A stretch of DNA of 64,000 bases from Alphaproteobacteria bacterium (GTDB lineage: Bacteria; Pseudomonadota; Alphaproteobacteria; UBA2966), in assembly GCA_018654745.1 (NCBI GenBank), contig JABILA010000110.1, positions 1 to 64,000 of the forward strand, read 5' to 3'. Below the pieces are notes generated by a model. That model was not told the DNA's origin. It saw only the letters and a program-made list of their open reading frames with translations, and ran no database searches. Positions 26,872 to 35,299 of this stretch are shown piece after piece (position 1 is the first letter of the stretch; each line of letters starts with the position of its first letter). A program made the translations under genes and the position numbers.

Positions 26872-28005
26872 TCAGAGCAAATGTCCACTGCGGCGGCGTT
26901 TGGTCGCCAGGTAGCGTTCATTATGGGCATTAGGCGGAAAATGATGGGCAACACGCTCAACGACTTCAATGTCTGCTTCAGCAAGGCCTGCCACCTTGTC
27001 GGGGTTGTTGGTCATCAACCGGACCTGCGAAAACCCCAGTAAATGCAACATACGAGCCGCTGGCTGAAAGATACGCTCGTCTGATTCAAAACCCAGACGC
27101 TCGTTGGCATCAACAGTGTCAAAGCCCTGGTCTTGCAGGTCATAGGCCCGCAGCTTGTTAATCAGGCCAATACCGCGCCCTTCCTGGGCCAGATAACACA
27201 AGACCCCGCCCCCGGCTTCGCCCATCAATCGCAGGGCACCGCGCAATTGATCACCACAATCGCATTTGAGAGACCCGAGCAAGTCGCCTGTAAAACATTC
27301 AGAATGAAGTCTGGTCAGCACAGGCTGGTTCCGGGGCGGATCGCCAACAATTATGGCCAGATGTTCGATGCCGCCATCAGCCGGGCGAAAAGCCACGATA
27401 CGGGTATCTTCCGCACCTTCCAGAGGCACTTTTGCGGATGTTACCTCGGTCAGGGCGTTGGCTTCTGTTTCAGGAAAGCCTTTTATTTCAGATACTTGTG
27501 TGGAAAGAACATCATTGTTTCGCATCCACAACAAAAGTGCTTCAGCGGCCCCGGAGGCTGCGCTGATGACTACGGCAGACGGCAGTAACCGGGCCAGCTT
27601 GCAAAGTTTGATCGCGGCTTCTGTTAACAGGGGATTTGGCGCTTCATTGCGGGCAAAGGGGCCACGCAGGGGATGTGTCAGGTCGTCCGTCGGGTCCGCA
27701 AGGGCGGAAAGATCAGACGCCGTGTCATTTTGTCCAATGCGCAGGGAAATGGCGTTGGATTTTGGCGGAATATGCAGGACTTCAGCCCGTCGAGCGCTGA
27801 TGATAAAGCCAAAATGCGGGGCATCCGTATCCCTGGCCAGATCACGCATCTCTTTCAGGCCGGTATCCGTCAGGTCTTCTGCTGCCCTGGCGATCGCAAC
27901 AGACCCGTCTCCATCGATCAGGGCCACGGCCAATCCGCGGCGCAAATCGGCAATGGCACGACCAATGCTGCGAAGGGGACGGTTCAGGGGAACGGATGTC
28001 GTCAT
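26872..28005 (-). CDS. ribA: GTP cyclohydrolase II with degenerate RibB-like N-terminal domain
   Basis: The C-terminal half is GTP cyclohydrolase II, the first committed step of riboflavin synthesis. Zinc ligands are seen in LHSECFTGDLLGSLKCDCGDQL, and catalytic LAQEGRGIGLINKLRAY and LMTNNPDKV follow. The N-terminal 170 residues are related to DHBP synthase (RibB) but lack its acidic DDEDREN-type metal/active-site loop (LIDGDGSVAIARA instead), so this half is probably non-catalytic. This fusion is known in alphaproteobacteria. ATG 28005 is preferred to 28047. Divergent from kynA. Confidence 0.9.
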   Translation of the reverse strand: MTTSVPLNRPLRSIGRAIADLRRGLAVALIDGDGSVAIARAAEDLTDTGLKEMRDLARDTDAPHFGFIISARRAEVLHIPPKSNAISLRIGQNDTASDLSALADPTDDLTHPLRGPFARNEAPNPLLTEAAIKLCKLARLLPSAVVISAASGAAEALLLWMRNNDVLSTQVSEIKGFPETEANALTEVTSAKVPLEGAEDTRIVAFRPADGGIEHLAIIVGDPPRNQPVLTRLHSECFTGDLLGSLKCDCGDQLRGALRLMGEAGGGVLCYLAQEGRGIGLINKLRAYDLQDQGFDTVDANERLGFESDERIFQPAARMLHLLGFSQVRLMTNNPDKVAGLAEADIEVVERVAHHFPPNAHNERYLATKRRRSGHLL

Positions 28006-28228
28006 AATTCTCGTTATCGCTTGTGCACAGTCAGCAACTGGCGGCAACCCTTGCCAAATTACGACAGGGCGTTAGATATGATATCAAACGTTCCGTGTCC
28101 GCCAGGGCTTGCCGGGTATGGTGTGTGCGGTCACAATTACCTGCTTATTCAAGCTGGCACAAGCGCCGGAAATATGAAGTTTCGTTGTAAACCAGGGTGG
28201 AACGCTGATCCGCCACAGGAGAATATGT

Positions 28229-29089
28229 ATGGCCCCTGAGGGCAAAGACGATACCACGCCATCGAACGACCGTTGGGAAAGTGGCATTCACACAGATTTT
28301 TCCAGGGCGATGTCTTATGGCGACTATCTGCAACTGGACAAGATTCTGGATGCCCAGGAAATCAGGTCCGAAGCCCATGACGAGATGCTGTTTGTCATCA
28401 TCCATCAGGCATCGGAACTTTGGCTGAAACTGATGATCCATGAAATCAGGGGCGCTGCGACGGCACTGACAGACGGCAAATTGCAGGCGGCCTTCAAGAT
28501 GCTGGCCAGGGTTTCGCGCATTCAGTCGCAGATCATTCAGTCGTGGGACATCCTGTCGACGATGACACCTTCTGATTATCTGACCTTCAGGGATACGTTG
28601 GGCCAGTCGTCGGGGTTTCAGTCCTGGCAGTACAGGTCTGTTGAATTTATGCTGGGTAACAAAAACGGTGCCCTGGTGAAGCCCCATATGCACGACAAGG
28701 CGCTGTCAAATAATCTGACCAGCATTCTGAATGCACCCAGTGTCTATGATCTGGCTTTAAAGATCCTGGCTGAAAACGGTCTCGCCATTGACGCCTCGAG
28801 GCTGGATCGGGACTGGTCAAAACCTTATGAGCCGCATGAGAGTGTTGAGGCGGCGTGGGTGGAAATTTATCAGCAGCCGGAAAAATATTGGGAACTTTAT
28901 CAGTTGGCCGAAAAACTGATTGATGTTGAAGACTGGTTTCAGCAATGGCGCTTTCGCCATATGAAAACAGTTGAACGGATCATCGGTTTCAAGACCGGCA
29001 CAGGCGGCACATCGGGTGTCGGCTTTTTGAAAAAAGCGCTGGATCACAGGTTCTTTCCCGAACTTTGGTCCTTGCGCACGGCACTATAG
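28229..29089 (+). CDS. kynA: Tryptophan 2,3-dioxygenase
   Basis: Heme enzyme opening the indole ring of tryptophan to N-formylkynurenine. The 286-residue protein has the diagnostic [31 protein letters not shown] with the distal histidine, [19 protein letters not shown], and the C-terminal [23 protein letters not shown] followed by [13 protein letters not shown] 28229 follows CAGGAG. The arylformamidase gene follows after 32 bases, so the first two kynurenine-pathway steps are in one operon. Confidence 0.96.
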   Translation: MAPEGKDDTTPSNDRWESGIHTDFSRAMSYGDYLQLDKILDAQEIRSEAHDEMLFVIIHQASELWLKLMIHEIRGAATALTDGKLQAAFKMLARVSRIQSQIIQSWDILSTMTPSDYLTFRDTLGQSSGFQSWQYRSVEFMLGNKNGALVKPHMHDKALSNNLTSILNAPSVYDLALKILAENGLAIDASRLDRDWSKPYEPHESVEAAWVEIYQQPEKYWELYQLAEKLIDVEDWFQQWRFRHMKTVERIIGFKTGTGGTSGVGFLKKALDHRFFPELWSLRTAL

Positions 29090-29121
29090 AAATTAACCGG
29101 AACCAGTCAGGAAACAATAAT

Positions 29122-29994
29122 ATGAGTGACGTCATTTACCGTGGATATGATCGGGAAGCCCTGGACGCGCAGTATTTTTTGCGCCCACAAGTTGATGATT
29201 TTGAGGCATTTGTTACCTTGTATCAACAACTTAGTAATGAAGCTCGGGAAGAGTTCAGTTGTGCGCTGGACATAGCCTATGGGGAAAAACCTGGCGAAAA
29301 ACTGGACGTGTTTATGCCGGATAGTGCCGCTGGCGCGCCGGTGCATTTTTTCATTCATGGCGGCTACTGGCAGTCCATGGACAAAAGCGACTTTGACTAT
29401 GTTGCCAAGGGACTGGTGCCAAGGGGTGCCGTCACTGTTGTCGTCAATTACACCCTGGCCCCTGAAGTTCATATTGATGAAATTGTCCGCCAGAACCGGG
29501 CAGCGCTTGCCTGGACCTGGAAGAACATTGCGCAATATGGTGGTGATCCGGAAAATATCCATGTCTCTGGTCATTCCGCCGGCGGCCATCTGACCGCGAT
29601 GATGGGAGCGACGGACTGGCCGGGTTTTGATAGTGATCTGCCCGGTAATCTGGTCAAAAGCGGTTTGCCGATCAGTGGTGTTTTTGAGCTTGAACCCGTC
29701 CTGAAATCGTATCTCAATGAGGTCCTGGACCTGGATGAAGCCGAGGCCGAACGCAACAGCCCGGCCTTGCTGACGTCGCCGCAACCGATGCCCTATGTCC
29801 TGACCCTGGGCGGCGACGAAACCGTGGAATTTCACCGCCAGACCAACGATTATGCCCAGACCCTCAGGGATCAGGGGTCCGAGGTCGAGGTGATTATTCC
29901 GGACGGGCTTAACCACTTTACAATTGTTGAGGAATATAAGGATCCGAACAGTAATCTAAGCAATATTGCCTGCCGTTTGATGGGACTTGGCTGA
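29122..29994 (+). CDS. Alpha/beta hydrolase, probable kynurenine formamidase
   Basis: A 290-residue alpha/beta hydrolase of the arylformamidase type. The oxyanion-hole motif is FFIHGGYWQSMDKSDF (HGGYW is typical of formamidases and BNA7/AFMID proteins), the nucleophile elbow is VSGHSAGGHLTAM and the histidine lies in DGLNHFTIVEE. With kynA upstream, it most likely hydrolyses N-formylkynurenine to kynurenine and formate. It is unrelated in sequence to the metal-dependent KynB family. ATG 29122 with AGGAAA is chosen over the track's 29065, which overlaps kynA. No kynureninase gene is in the window. Confidence 0.85.
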   Translation: MSDVIYRGYDREALDAQYFLRPQVDDFEAFVTLYQQLSNEAREEFSCALDIAYGEKPGEKLDVFMPDSAAGAPVHFFIHGGYWQSMDKSDFDYVAKGLVPRGAVTVVVNYTLAPEVHIDEIVRQNRAALAWTWKNIAQYGGDPENIHVSGHSAGGHLTAMMGATDWPGFDSDLPGNLVKSGLPISGVFELEPVLKSYLNEVLDLDEAEAERNSPALLTSPQPMPYVLTLGGDETVEFHRQTNDYAQTLRDQGSEVEVIIPDGLNHFTIVEEYKDPNSNLSNIACRLMGLG

Positions 29995-30101
29995 GGCGTA
30001 AGCTATTTGCAAACATGGTTGTTCGAATCGAGCTTTTGATGCATCCTTGTTTGTGTTAATCCGGGCGTGCAAAAGCAATATGACACGGGAGTATTAAGCG
30101 C

Positions 30102-30791
30102 ATGAGTGCTGGCAAGTCAGTCTTGTTGGTTGACGATGACGAGGCCCTGCGCCAGACGTTGTCAGATCAACTCGGCCTGCATGAAGAATTCAGCGTATCT
30201 GTTTCAACAACAGGTGCTGATGCTCTGGAGCTGGTGAAAACCGGCGTTTATGACCTGATATTGCTTGATGTCGGCCTGCCGGACCTTGATGGACGCGAGG
30301 TTTGCAAGTTGATGCGCAAGGCAGGCGTCAAAACCCCGATCATCATGTTAACCGGTGCCGATTCTGATTCTGATACCATTCTTGGTCTTGAGTCGGGCGC
30401 CAACGATTACGTCACCAAGCCGTTTCGCCTCGGCGTTCTTGTTGCCCGGATGCGGTCACAATTACGTCAACACGAACAAAGTGAAGACGCCGTCTTCAAT
30501 ATCGGTCCCTACAGTTTCAGGCCTGCAAATAAATTGCTTGTGGAACTTGAGACGGAAAAAAAGGTTCGGCTGACGGAAAAGGAAACATCGATCCTGAAGT
30601 ATCTCTACCGGGCAGGATCAAAAGTTGTTGGCCGCGAAATCCTGTTGGCCGAAGTTTGGGGATACAACGCCGGCGTCACCACACATACGCTGGAAACCCA
30701 TATCTATCGGCTGCGTCAAAAAATAGAACTCAATCCATCGGAGGCAGCCATATTGGTTACCGAGCCAGGCGGCTATCGACTGGCACCATAA
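30102..30791 (+). CDS. OmpR/PhoB-family response regulator
   Basis: A 229-residue two-component transcription factor. The receiver domain has the acidic pair VLLVDDDEAL, the phosphoacceptor Asp56 in LILLDVGLPDLDG and the conserved lysine in YVTKPFRLGVL. The C-terminal winged helix is complete (RLTEKETSILKYLYRAG, THTLETHIYRLRQKIE, GGYRL). No histidine kinase gene is adjacent, so the partner is unknown. It heads a plus-strand run into the MBL-fold, methyltransferase and cyclase genes. Confidence 0.93.
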   Translation: MSAGKSVLLVDDDEALRQTLSDQLGLHEEFSVSVSTTGADALELVKTGVYDLILLDVGLPDLDGREVCKLMRKAGVKTPIIMLTGADSDSDTILGLESGANDYVTKPFRLGVLVARMRSQLRQHEQSEDAVFNIGPYSFRPANKLLVELETEKKVRLTEKETSILKYLYRAGSKVVGREILLAEVWGYNAGVTTHTLETHIYRLRQKIELNPSEAAILVTEPGGYRLAP

Positions 30792-30815
30792 ACTGAAACC
30801 GTAAGGGGGCGACGG

Positions 30816-31649
30816 TTGAACGATCAAGACGACTTTTCTATAAAGTTCTGGGGTGTGCGTGGCAGTATTGCCTGCTCAGGTCCCAAAACTGTGCGCTATG
30901 GCGGTAATACGTCTTGCCTCGAGGTGCGTTGTGGTGATCGCATCATTATTCTTGATGCCGGTTCCGGCATTCGCTATCTCGGCAATGAATTGATTACCAA
31001 GGGCCCCCTGGATGTCGATATCTTTTTGACCCATACCCATTTTGACCACATCTGTGGCATGCCGTTTTTTACGCCCTTTTTTGTACCGCAAAGCAAGTTC
31101 CGTATTTCTGCCGGACATTTGTTGCCGGAGCATAATGTTGAATTTGTGCTCAGCGAAATGATGATGGCGCCCTTGTTCCCGGTCCCGATGGCGATCTTCA
31201 ATGCCGACATTGCTTTCCAGGATTTTATGTCCGGCGACACGCTTGATCTGGGTGATGGCATCACCTTACGTACGGCACCGCTCAATCATCCCAACCGCGC
31301 CACCGGCTATCGCATTGAATATCAGGGCCGCTCAATTTGCTACATCACAGACACGGAACACACACTGGATGCGCCGGATGAAAATGTCGCCGGTCTGATC
31401 CGTGGTGCAGATATTGTGATCTATGACGGCACCTACACGGATGAAGAATTCCCCAACCATATTACCTGGGGGCATTCGACGTGGCAGGAAGGTTTGCGCA
31501 TGTGTGAAGCAAACGATGTTAAAAAATATGTTCTGTTCCATCACGATCCCGAACGCGATGATGACCAGCTCGACGAGATCGGTCGCCAGCTTGAAGAGCT
31601 GAGGCCCGGAACGGTCGTTGCCCGTGAGGGCATGGTCCTCAACCCCTGA
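30816..31649 (+). CDS. MBL-fold metallo-hydrolase
   Basis: A 277-residue metallo-beta-lactamase-fold protein starting at TTG 30816 with AAGGGGG upstream. The N-terminus FWGVRGSIACSGPKTVRYGGNTSCLEV is characteristic of a phosphodiesterase-like MBL branch. The metal-binding motif is FLTHTHFDHICGMPFF, and further ligands are likely in CYITDTEHT, DIVIYDGTY and the HHDPERDDDQ region. It probably hydrolyses a phosphoester, possibly a cyclic nucleotide-type bond, but the substrate is not known. The cyclase two genes downstream makes a cyclic-nucleotide link worth testing. Confidence 0.85.
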   Translation: MNDQDDFSIKFWGVRGSIACSGPKTVRYGGNTSCLEVRCGDRIIILDAGSGIRYLGNELITKGPLDVDIFLTHTHFDHICGMPFFTPFFVPQSKFRISAGHLLPEHNVEFVLSEMMMAPLFPVPMAIFNADIAFQDFMSGDTLDLGDGITLRTAPLNHPNRATGYRIEYQGRSICYITDTEHTLDAPDENVAGLIRGADIVIYDGTYTDEEFPNHITWGHSTWQEGLRMCEANDVKKYVLFHHDPERDDDQLDEIGRQLEELRPGTVVAREGMVLNP

Positions 31650-31655
31650 TCTGAT

Positions 31656-32507
31656 ATGCGATTTCGCCAATTAGTTATGGGCCTGCAAACGGTTCTGGGT
31701 TTGCGCCAGCGTGGATTTTTTATTCCCTATCGCTATGCCGACACCCTGCCCAAATCAGGCACCGGGGTGGGCGACATCAAGCCCTATGATCCGATGCTGG
31801 CGGCCATGGCAGAGAAGACACCGGAAATGTCGGCCCTGGTTCAGACCATCAACGGCTTTGCAAATGATCTGAGAAATATTGGCGATCAGCCGCCGCCTGC
31901 CCCGCGCTGGACCCAGGATTGGTTTCCCGTTCTCGACGCCGCCGCGGCCTATGGCATGGTACGCCAGACAAAACCAAAGCGCATTGTCGAAGTGGGCTCC
32001 GGCCATTCAACCCGGTTTATGGCGCAGGCAATTCGGGACCAGGCATGTGCGACTGAATTTACGGCCATAGATCCTCAACCGCGTGCTGTGATCGAGGGCC
32101 TGGACATTCAGTTCATCCGCGCGACATTGGCGGACGCACCGACTGCGCCGTTCGAAAATTTGCAGGCGGGGGATATTCTGTTCATTGATTCCAGTCACAT
32201 CCTGATGCCGGGCTCGGACGTTGATGATCTGTTTAATCGAATTTTACCAATGTTGCCGCCCGGGGTTCTGGTTCATATCCATGATGTTTTTTTGCCCGAC
32301 GACTATCCTGCCTCCTGGGCCTGGCGGGGATATAACGAACAATTATCGATCCCGTCCATGGTGCTCTCGGGTGGTTACGAAATCGTGTTTTCAAGTCATT
32401 ATGTTCGTCATCACACAGCGGCTATTCTGGCCGGAACAATCGTGGAAGAACTGGTGCTTCCCAAGACAGCTTTTGAAACCAGTTTGTGGCTCAGGAAAAT
32501 AACATGA
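31656..32507 (+). CDS. Class I SAM-dependent methyltransferase
   Basis: A 283-residue protein with a SAM-binding core IVEVGSGHSTRFMAQAI, an acidic motif EFTAIDPQPRAVI, and GDILFIDSSHILMPGSDVDDL as motif IV-like. HIHDVFLPDDYP resembles metal-binding catechol-type or sugar methyltransferases. The N-terminal 90 residues are an extension without a recognised domain. It lies six bases after the MBL-fold gene and overlaps the cyclase start by four bases (ATGA), so it is coupled to both. The substrate is unknown. Confidence 0.8.
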   Translation: MRFRQLVMGLQTVLGLRQRGFFIPYRYADTLPKSGTGVGDIKPYDPMLAAMAEKTPEMSALVQTINGFANDLRNIGDQPPPAPRWTQDWFPVLDAAAAYGMVRQTKPKRIVEVGSGHSTRFMAQAIRDQACATEFTAIDPQPRAVIEGLDIQFIRATLADAPTAPFENLQAGDILFIDSSHILMPGSDVDDLFNRILPMLPPGVLVHIHDVFLPDDYPASWAWRGYNEQLSIPSMVLSGGYEIVFSSHYVRHHTAAILAGTIVEELVLPKTAFETSLWLRKIT

Positions 32508-33871
32508 CGGAAATAACCGGAAACCGGATCCAGCGTCTTGGCCGGTTTCTGTTTGGCGAAGCGCCGGACGACAACCCGCCCGAACGTGTGCGCTCGGCGA
32601 TTGCACAACAGCAATATGAAAGTGAAATCCTGATCGGCTGGGTGCAGCTGGCGGTCGTCCTCACTTTTGGTGTGCTCTATTCCCTGTCGCCCAAAACCTT
32701 TAATTCCGAGATCATGTTTGCGCCGGTACCATGGGCCCTCAGCCTCTACGGCGGCTTTACCTTGCTGCGTCTCATCCTTGCCTATGTCGGGCGTATCCCG
32801 GGCTGGTTCCTCGGCTTGTCGGTGGTGATCGACATGTCCTTGTTGATGGGTCTGATCTGGTCTTTTCATCTGCAGTATGATCAACCGCCGTCGTTTTTTC
32901 TGAAAGCCCCGACGCTGCTATATGTCTTTATATTTGTCGCACTCAGGGCTCTGCGCTTCGATGCATTCTATGTTGTGCTGTCCGGCATTGTGGCGAGTTT
33001 GGGTTGGCTGTTGATGGTGGGGTATGTGCTTTATTTTCAAGGCATGGACCCGTTGACGCGCGATTATGTTGAATACATGACCTCGTCGAAAATGCTGTTG
33101 GGGGCCGAGTTCGACAAGATCATTTCAATATTACTGGTGACATTGATATTGGCTGTGGCCATCGTTCGTGCCCGGCGTTTGTTGATCCGTTCTGCCATCG
33201 AGGAAACCGCCGCTGCCGATCTGTCGCGCTTCCTGCCGCCGGAACTGGCGCAACAAATTACGGAACAAAAAATCCGGGTTCAGGCCGGAGAAGGCGAGCT
33301 GACAGAAGCCGCAACCCTGACCTGCGATATTCGCGGTTTCACCCGGTATTCCATGAATTTCGATCCGCGTGAAATCATGGTGTTGCTGGCCGACTACCAG
33401 TCTCGCATGGTGCCGGTCATCAACAAACATGGCGGCGTCGTCGACAAGTTTCCGGGTGATGGCATCATGGTGATGTTCAACACCGTGACCAAATCCGAGA
33501 CCTATGCCGCTGATGCCCTGCGCTGTGTCGACGACATGTGCGCCGCCTGTATGGCTTGGGGCAAGGAACGTGAAGCAGCAGGCGAAGCGGCTATGGAACT
33601 GGTCTGGTCCGTCGCTGCCGGGCCGGTTGTTTTTGGTGCCGTCGGCGATACCACACGTTTGGAATATACTGTCATCGGCGACAGCGCAAACATGGCTGCC
33701 AAACTTGAAAAACACACCAAGGAAGAAGGCGTGCACGGCCTGACGACAAAGGAAACTTTTGATCTCGCCGTTTCCCAGGGCTACGAGCCCCCTGCCCCGC
33801 GCGCCGTTCTGGGCGACCGCAATGTCGGTGGTGTTGATGCGCCCATTGATCTGGTGACGTTGGTGTCGTGA
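32504..33871 (+). CDS. Membrane-bound class III adenylate/guanylate cyclase
   Basis: A 455-residue protein. The N-terminal half has six predicted membrane segments (for example WVQLAVVLTFGVLYSL, GLSVVIDMSLLMGLIWSF and IISILLVTLILAVAIV). The C-terminal half is a class III nucleotidyl cyclase with the two metal aspartates in TCDIRGFTRYS and KFPGDGIMVMF, and LEYTVIGDSANMAAKLE near the transition-state site. ATG 32504 overlaps the methyltransferase stop. It would synthesise cAMP or cGMP at the inner membrane; base specificity cannot be fixed by eye. A cyclic-nucleotide-binding protein is encoded at 55118. Confidence 0.9.
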   Translation: MTEITGNRIQRLGRFLFGEAPDDNPPERVRSAIAQQQYESEILIGWVQLAVVLTFGVLYSLSPKTFNSEIMFAPVPWALSLYGGFTLLRLILAYVGRIPGWFLGLSVVIDMSLLMGLIWSFHLQYDQPPSFFLKAPTLLYVFIFVALRALRFDAFYVVLSGIVASLGWLLMVGYVLYFQGMDPLTRDYVEYMTSSKMLLGAEFDKIISILLVTLILAVAIVRARRLLIRSAIEETAAADLSRFLPPELAQQITEQKIRVQAGEGELTEAATLTCDIRGFTRYSMNFDPREIMVLLADYQSRMVPVINKHGGVVDKFPGDGIMVMFNTVTKSETYAADALRCVDDMCAACMAWGKEREAAGEAAMELVWSVAAGPVVFGAVGDTTRLEYTVIGDSANMAAKLEKHTKEEGVHGLTTKETFDLAVSQGYEPPAPRAVLGDRNVGGVDAPIDLVTLVS

Positions 33872-34752
33872 TGGCACCGGAAATATTCCACGCACACATG
33901 GATGCCCGGTCCGACCTGTTTTGCAGCGATGACCCGGACCTGATTTTTCCCTGGTGGAGTTTTTCCAAAACCGTATTGGCAACTGCTGCGCTGCGGCTTG
34001 TCGGCAAAGGAAAGCTGGAACTTGATCAGCGCCTGCCGGATCGACAATTCACTTTACGTCAGTTGCTTCAGCATCAGGCCGGTGCGCCCAACTACAGCAA
34101 ACTGGCAGCCTATACCAGGGCTGTTGAGGAACGAGCAGATCCCTGGGATGTAGAGGATATGCTCGATCAATGTCATGCTGCTCAGCCGGAATATATGCCC
34201 GGGTCCGGCTGGGCGTACTCCAATACCGGATACCTTATTGTCAGGTGCTTGATTGAACGGGCAGCAAATGATGATCTGGGCTCCGCTTTGCAATTCCTTG
34301 TTTTTGATCCCCTGGAAATTGATTCGGTATTTCTTGCCAAAACGCGGCAGGACATGGCTCGGGCGGTGTGGGGAAACGAAAACGGTTATCATCCGGGCTG
34401 GGTTTACCACGGACTATTACTGGGAACCGCCGGTGATGCCGTCAGGTTTTTGAACGGCTTGATGACCAGGGACATACTGTCAGCCACTTTGCACGAGCAG
34501 ATGATTTCCCCGCATCATATTGGCGGTCCGGTTTCCGGTCGACCCTGGCAAAAAACAGCTTACGGGTTGGGCCTGATGTGCGGAGAGATGAATTCAGTTG
34601 GCAGGTCCATCGGCCATTCAGGTGGCGGTCCGGAAAATGTTTGTGCGGTGTATCATTTTCCCGATGTGCAAGAACCTGTCACAGTCGCGGCCTTTTGTTC
34701 CGGATCAGACGAGGGTGTAGCGGAGAACGAGGTCGTCGAGCTGGTTGTTTGA
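33871..34752 (+). CDS. Serine hydrolase (beta-lactamase-related, class C-like)
   Basis: A 293-residue protein with the three motifs of the serine beta-lactamase/DD-peptidase superfamily: SxxK in WWSFSKTVLATAALRL, YxN in GWAYSNTGYLIVR and HSGGGP near the C-terminus. No signal peptide is visible, which argues for a cytosolic esterase or peptidase and not an antibiotic-resistance enzyme. Its ATG overlaps the cyclase stop by one base (TGATG), so it is the last coupled gene of the 30-34.7 kb run. Confidence 0.85.
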   Translation: MAPEIFHAHMDARSDLFCSDDPDLIFPWWSFSKTVLATAALRLVGKGKLELDQRLPDRQFTLRQLLQHQAGAPNYSKLAAYTRAVEERADPWDVEDMLDQCHAAQPEYMPGSGWAYSNTGYLIVRCLIERAANDDLGSALQFLVFDPLEIDSVFLAKTRQDMARAVWGNENGYHPGWVYHGLLLGTAGDAVRFLNGLMTRDILSATLHEQMISPHHIGGPVSGRPWQKTAYGLGLMCGEMNSVGRSIGHSGGGPENVCAVYHFPDVQEPVTVAAFCSGSDEGVAENEVVELVV

Positions 34753-34831
34753 TTAAGCCGTTGCTTCTGGTGTCTGGCAGCATAGGCTGATAAGAGAGGC
34801 CTGAATTTCCATACTGAAAGCCTGAACTGCC

Positions 34832-35299
34832 ATGATTACCTATTCCCGCGAACTCACCGTAGCCTGGGGGGAATCCGATCCTTTTGGTCTGGTTTATTAT
34901 CCGATGATGTTCACCTGGTTTAATGAGACCGAACATGAACTGCTTCGCGCGCTGGGCTTTCCGACCAACAAACTGATTACCGAAACCCGCACGGCCTTTG
35001 TCATGGGCGATGTGCATTTCCGTTTCATCGGTCCTGCCGCCTATGGCGACAAGGTGCGCACGACCATCCAGATGCACAAGATGGGCAAAAGCTCGGTGCA
35101 TTGGGATTGCAAGGCGGTGCAGGCAACGACCGGAGACGTGGTTTGCGAAGGACGCGCCATCCGCATCTATGCCAGGATTCTGGAAGACGGCAACCTCGAA
35201 GCCCACACAATCCCGGATTACATTCGGGACGCCCTGTCCAACCCCGGCGGTTTGATCAGCTTACCCGAAGATGAAATGCCTACCAGTCAGGACGATTGA
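34832..35299 (+). CDS. Acyl-CoA thioesterase (4-hydroxybenzoyl-CoA thioesterase/YbgC type)
   Basis: A 155-residue single-hotdog-domain protein. VAWGESDPFGLVYYPMMFTWFN contains the catalytic Asp and the helix start of the 4HBT family, and VHFRFIGPAAYGDKVRT is the typical central strand pair. It would hydrolyse an acyl- or aroyl-CoA. Its 3' end overlaps that of the convergent MATE gene by 13 bases, so the two stop codons lie within each other's coding sequence. Confidence 0.87.
   Translation: MITYSRELTVAWGESDPFGLVYYPMMFTWFNETEHELLRALGFPTNKLITETRTAFVMGDVHFRFIGPAAYGDKVRTTIQMHKMGKSSVHWDCKAVQATTGDVVCEGRAIRIYARILEDGNLEAHTIPDYIRDALSNPGGLISLPEDEMPTSQDD

Noticed and set aside
26872-28005. Bifunctional RibBA
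   Set aside because: The N-terminal half lacks the acidic catalytic loop of DHBP synthase, so only the RibA activity is supported.
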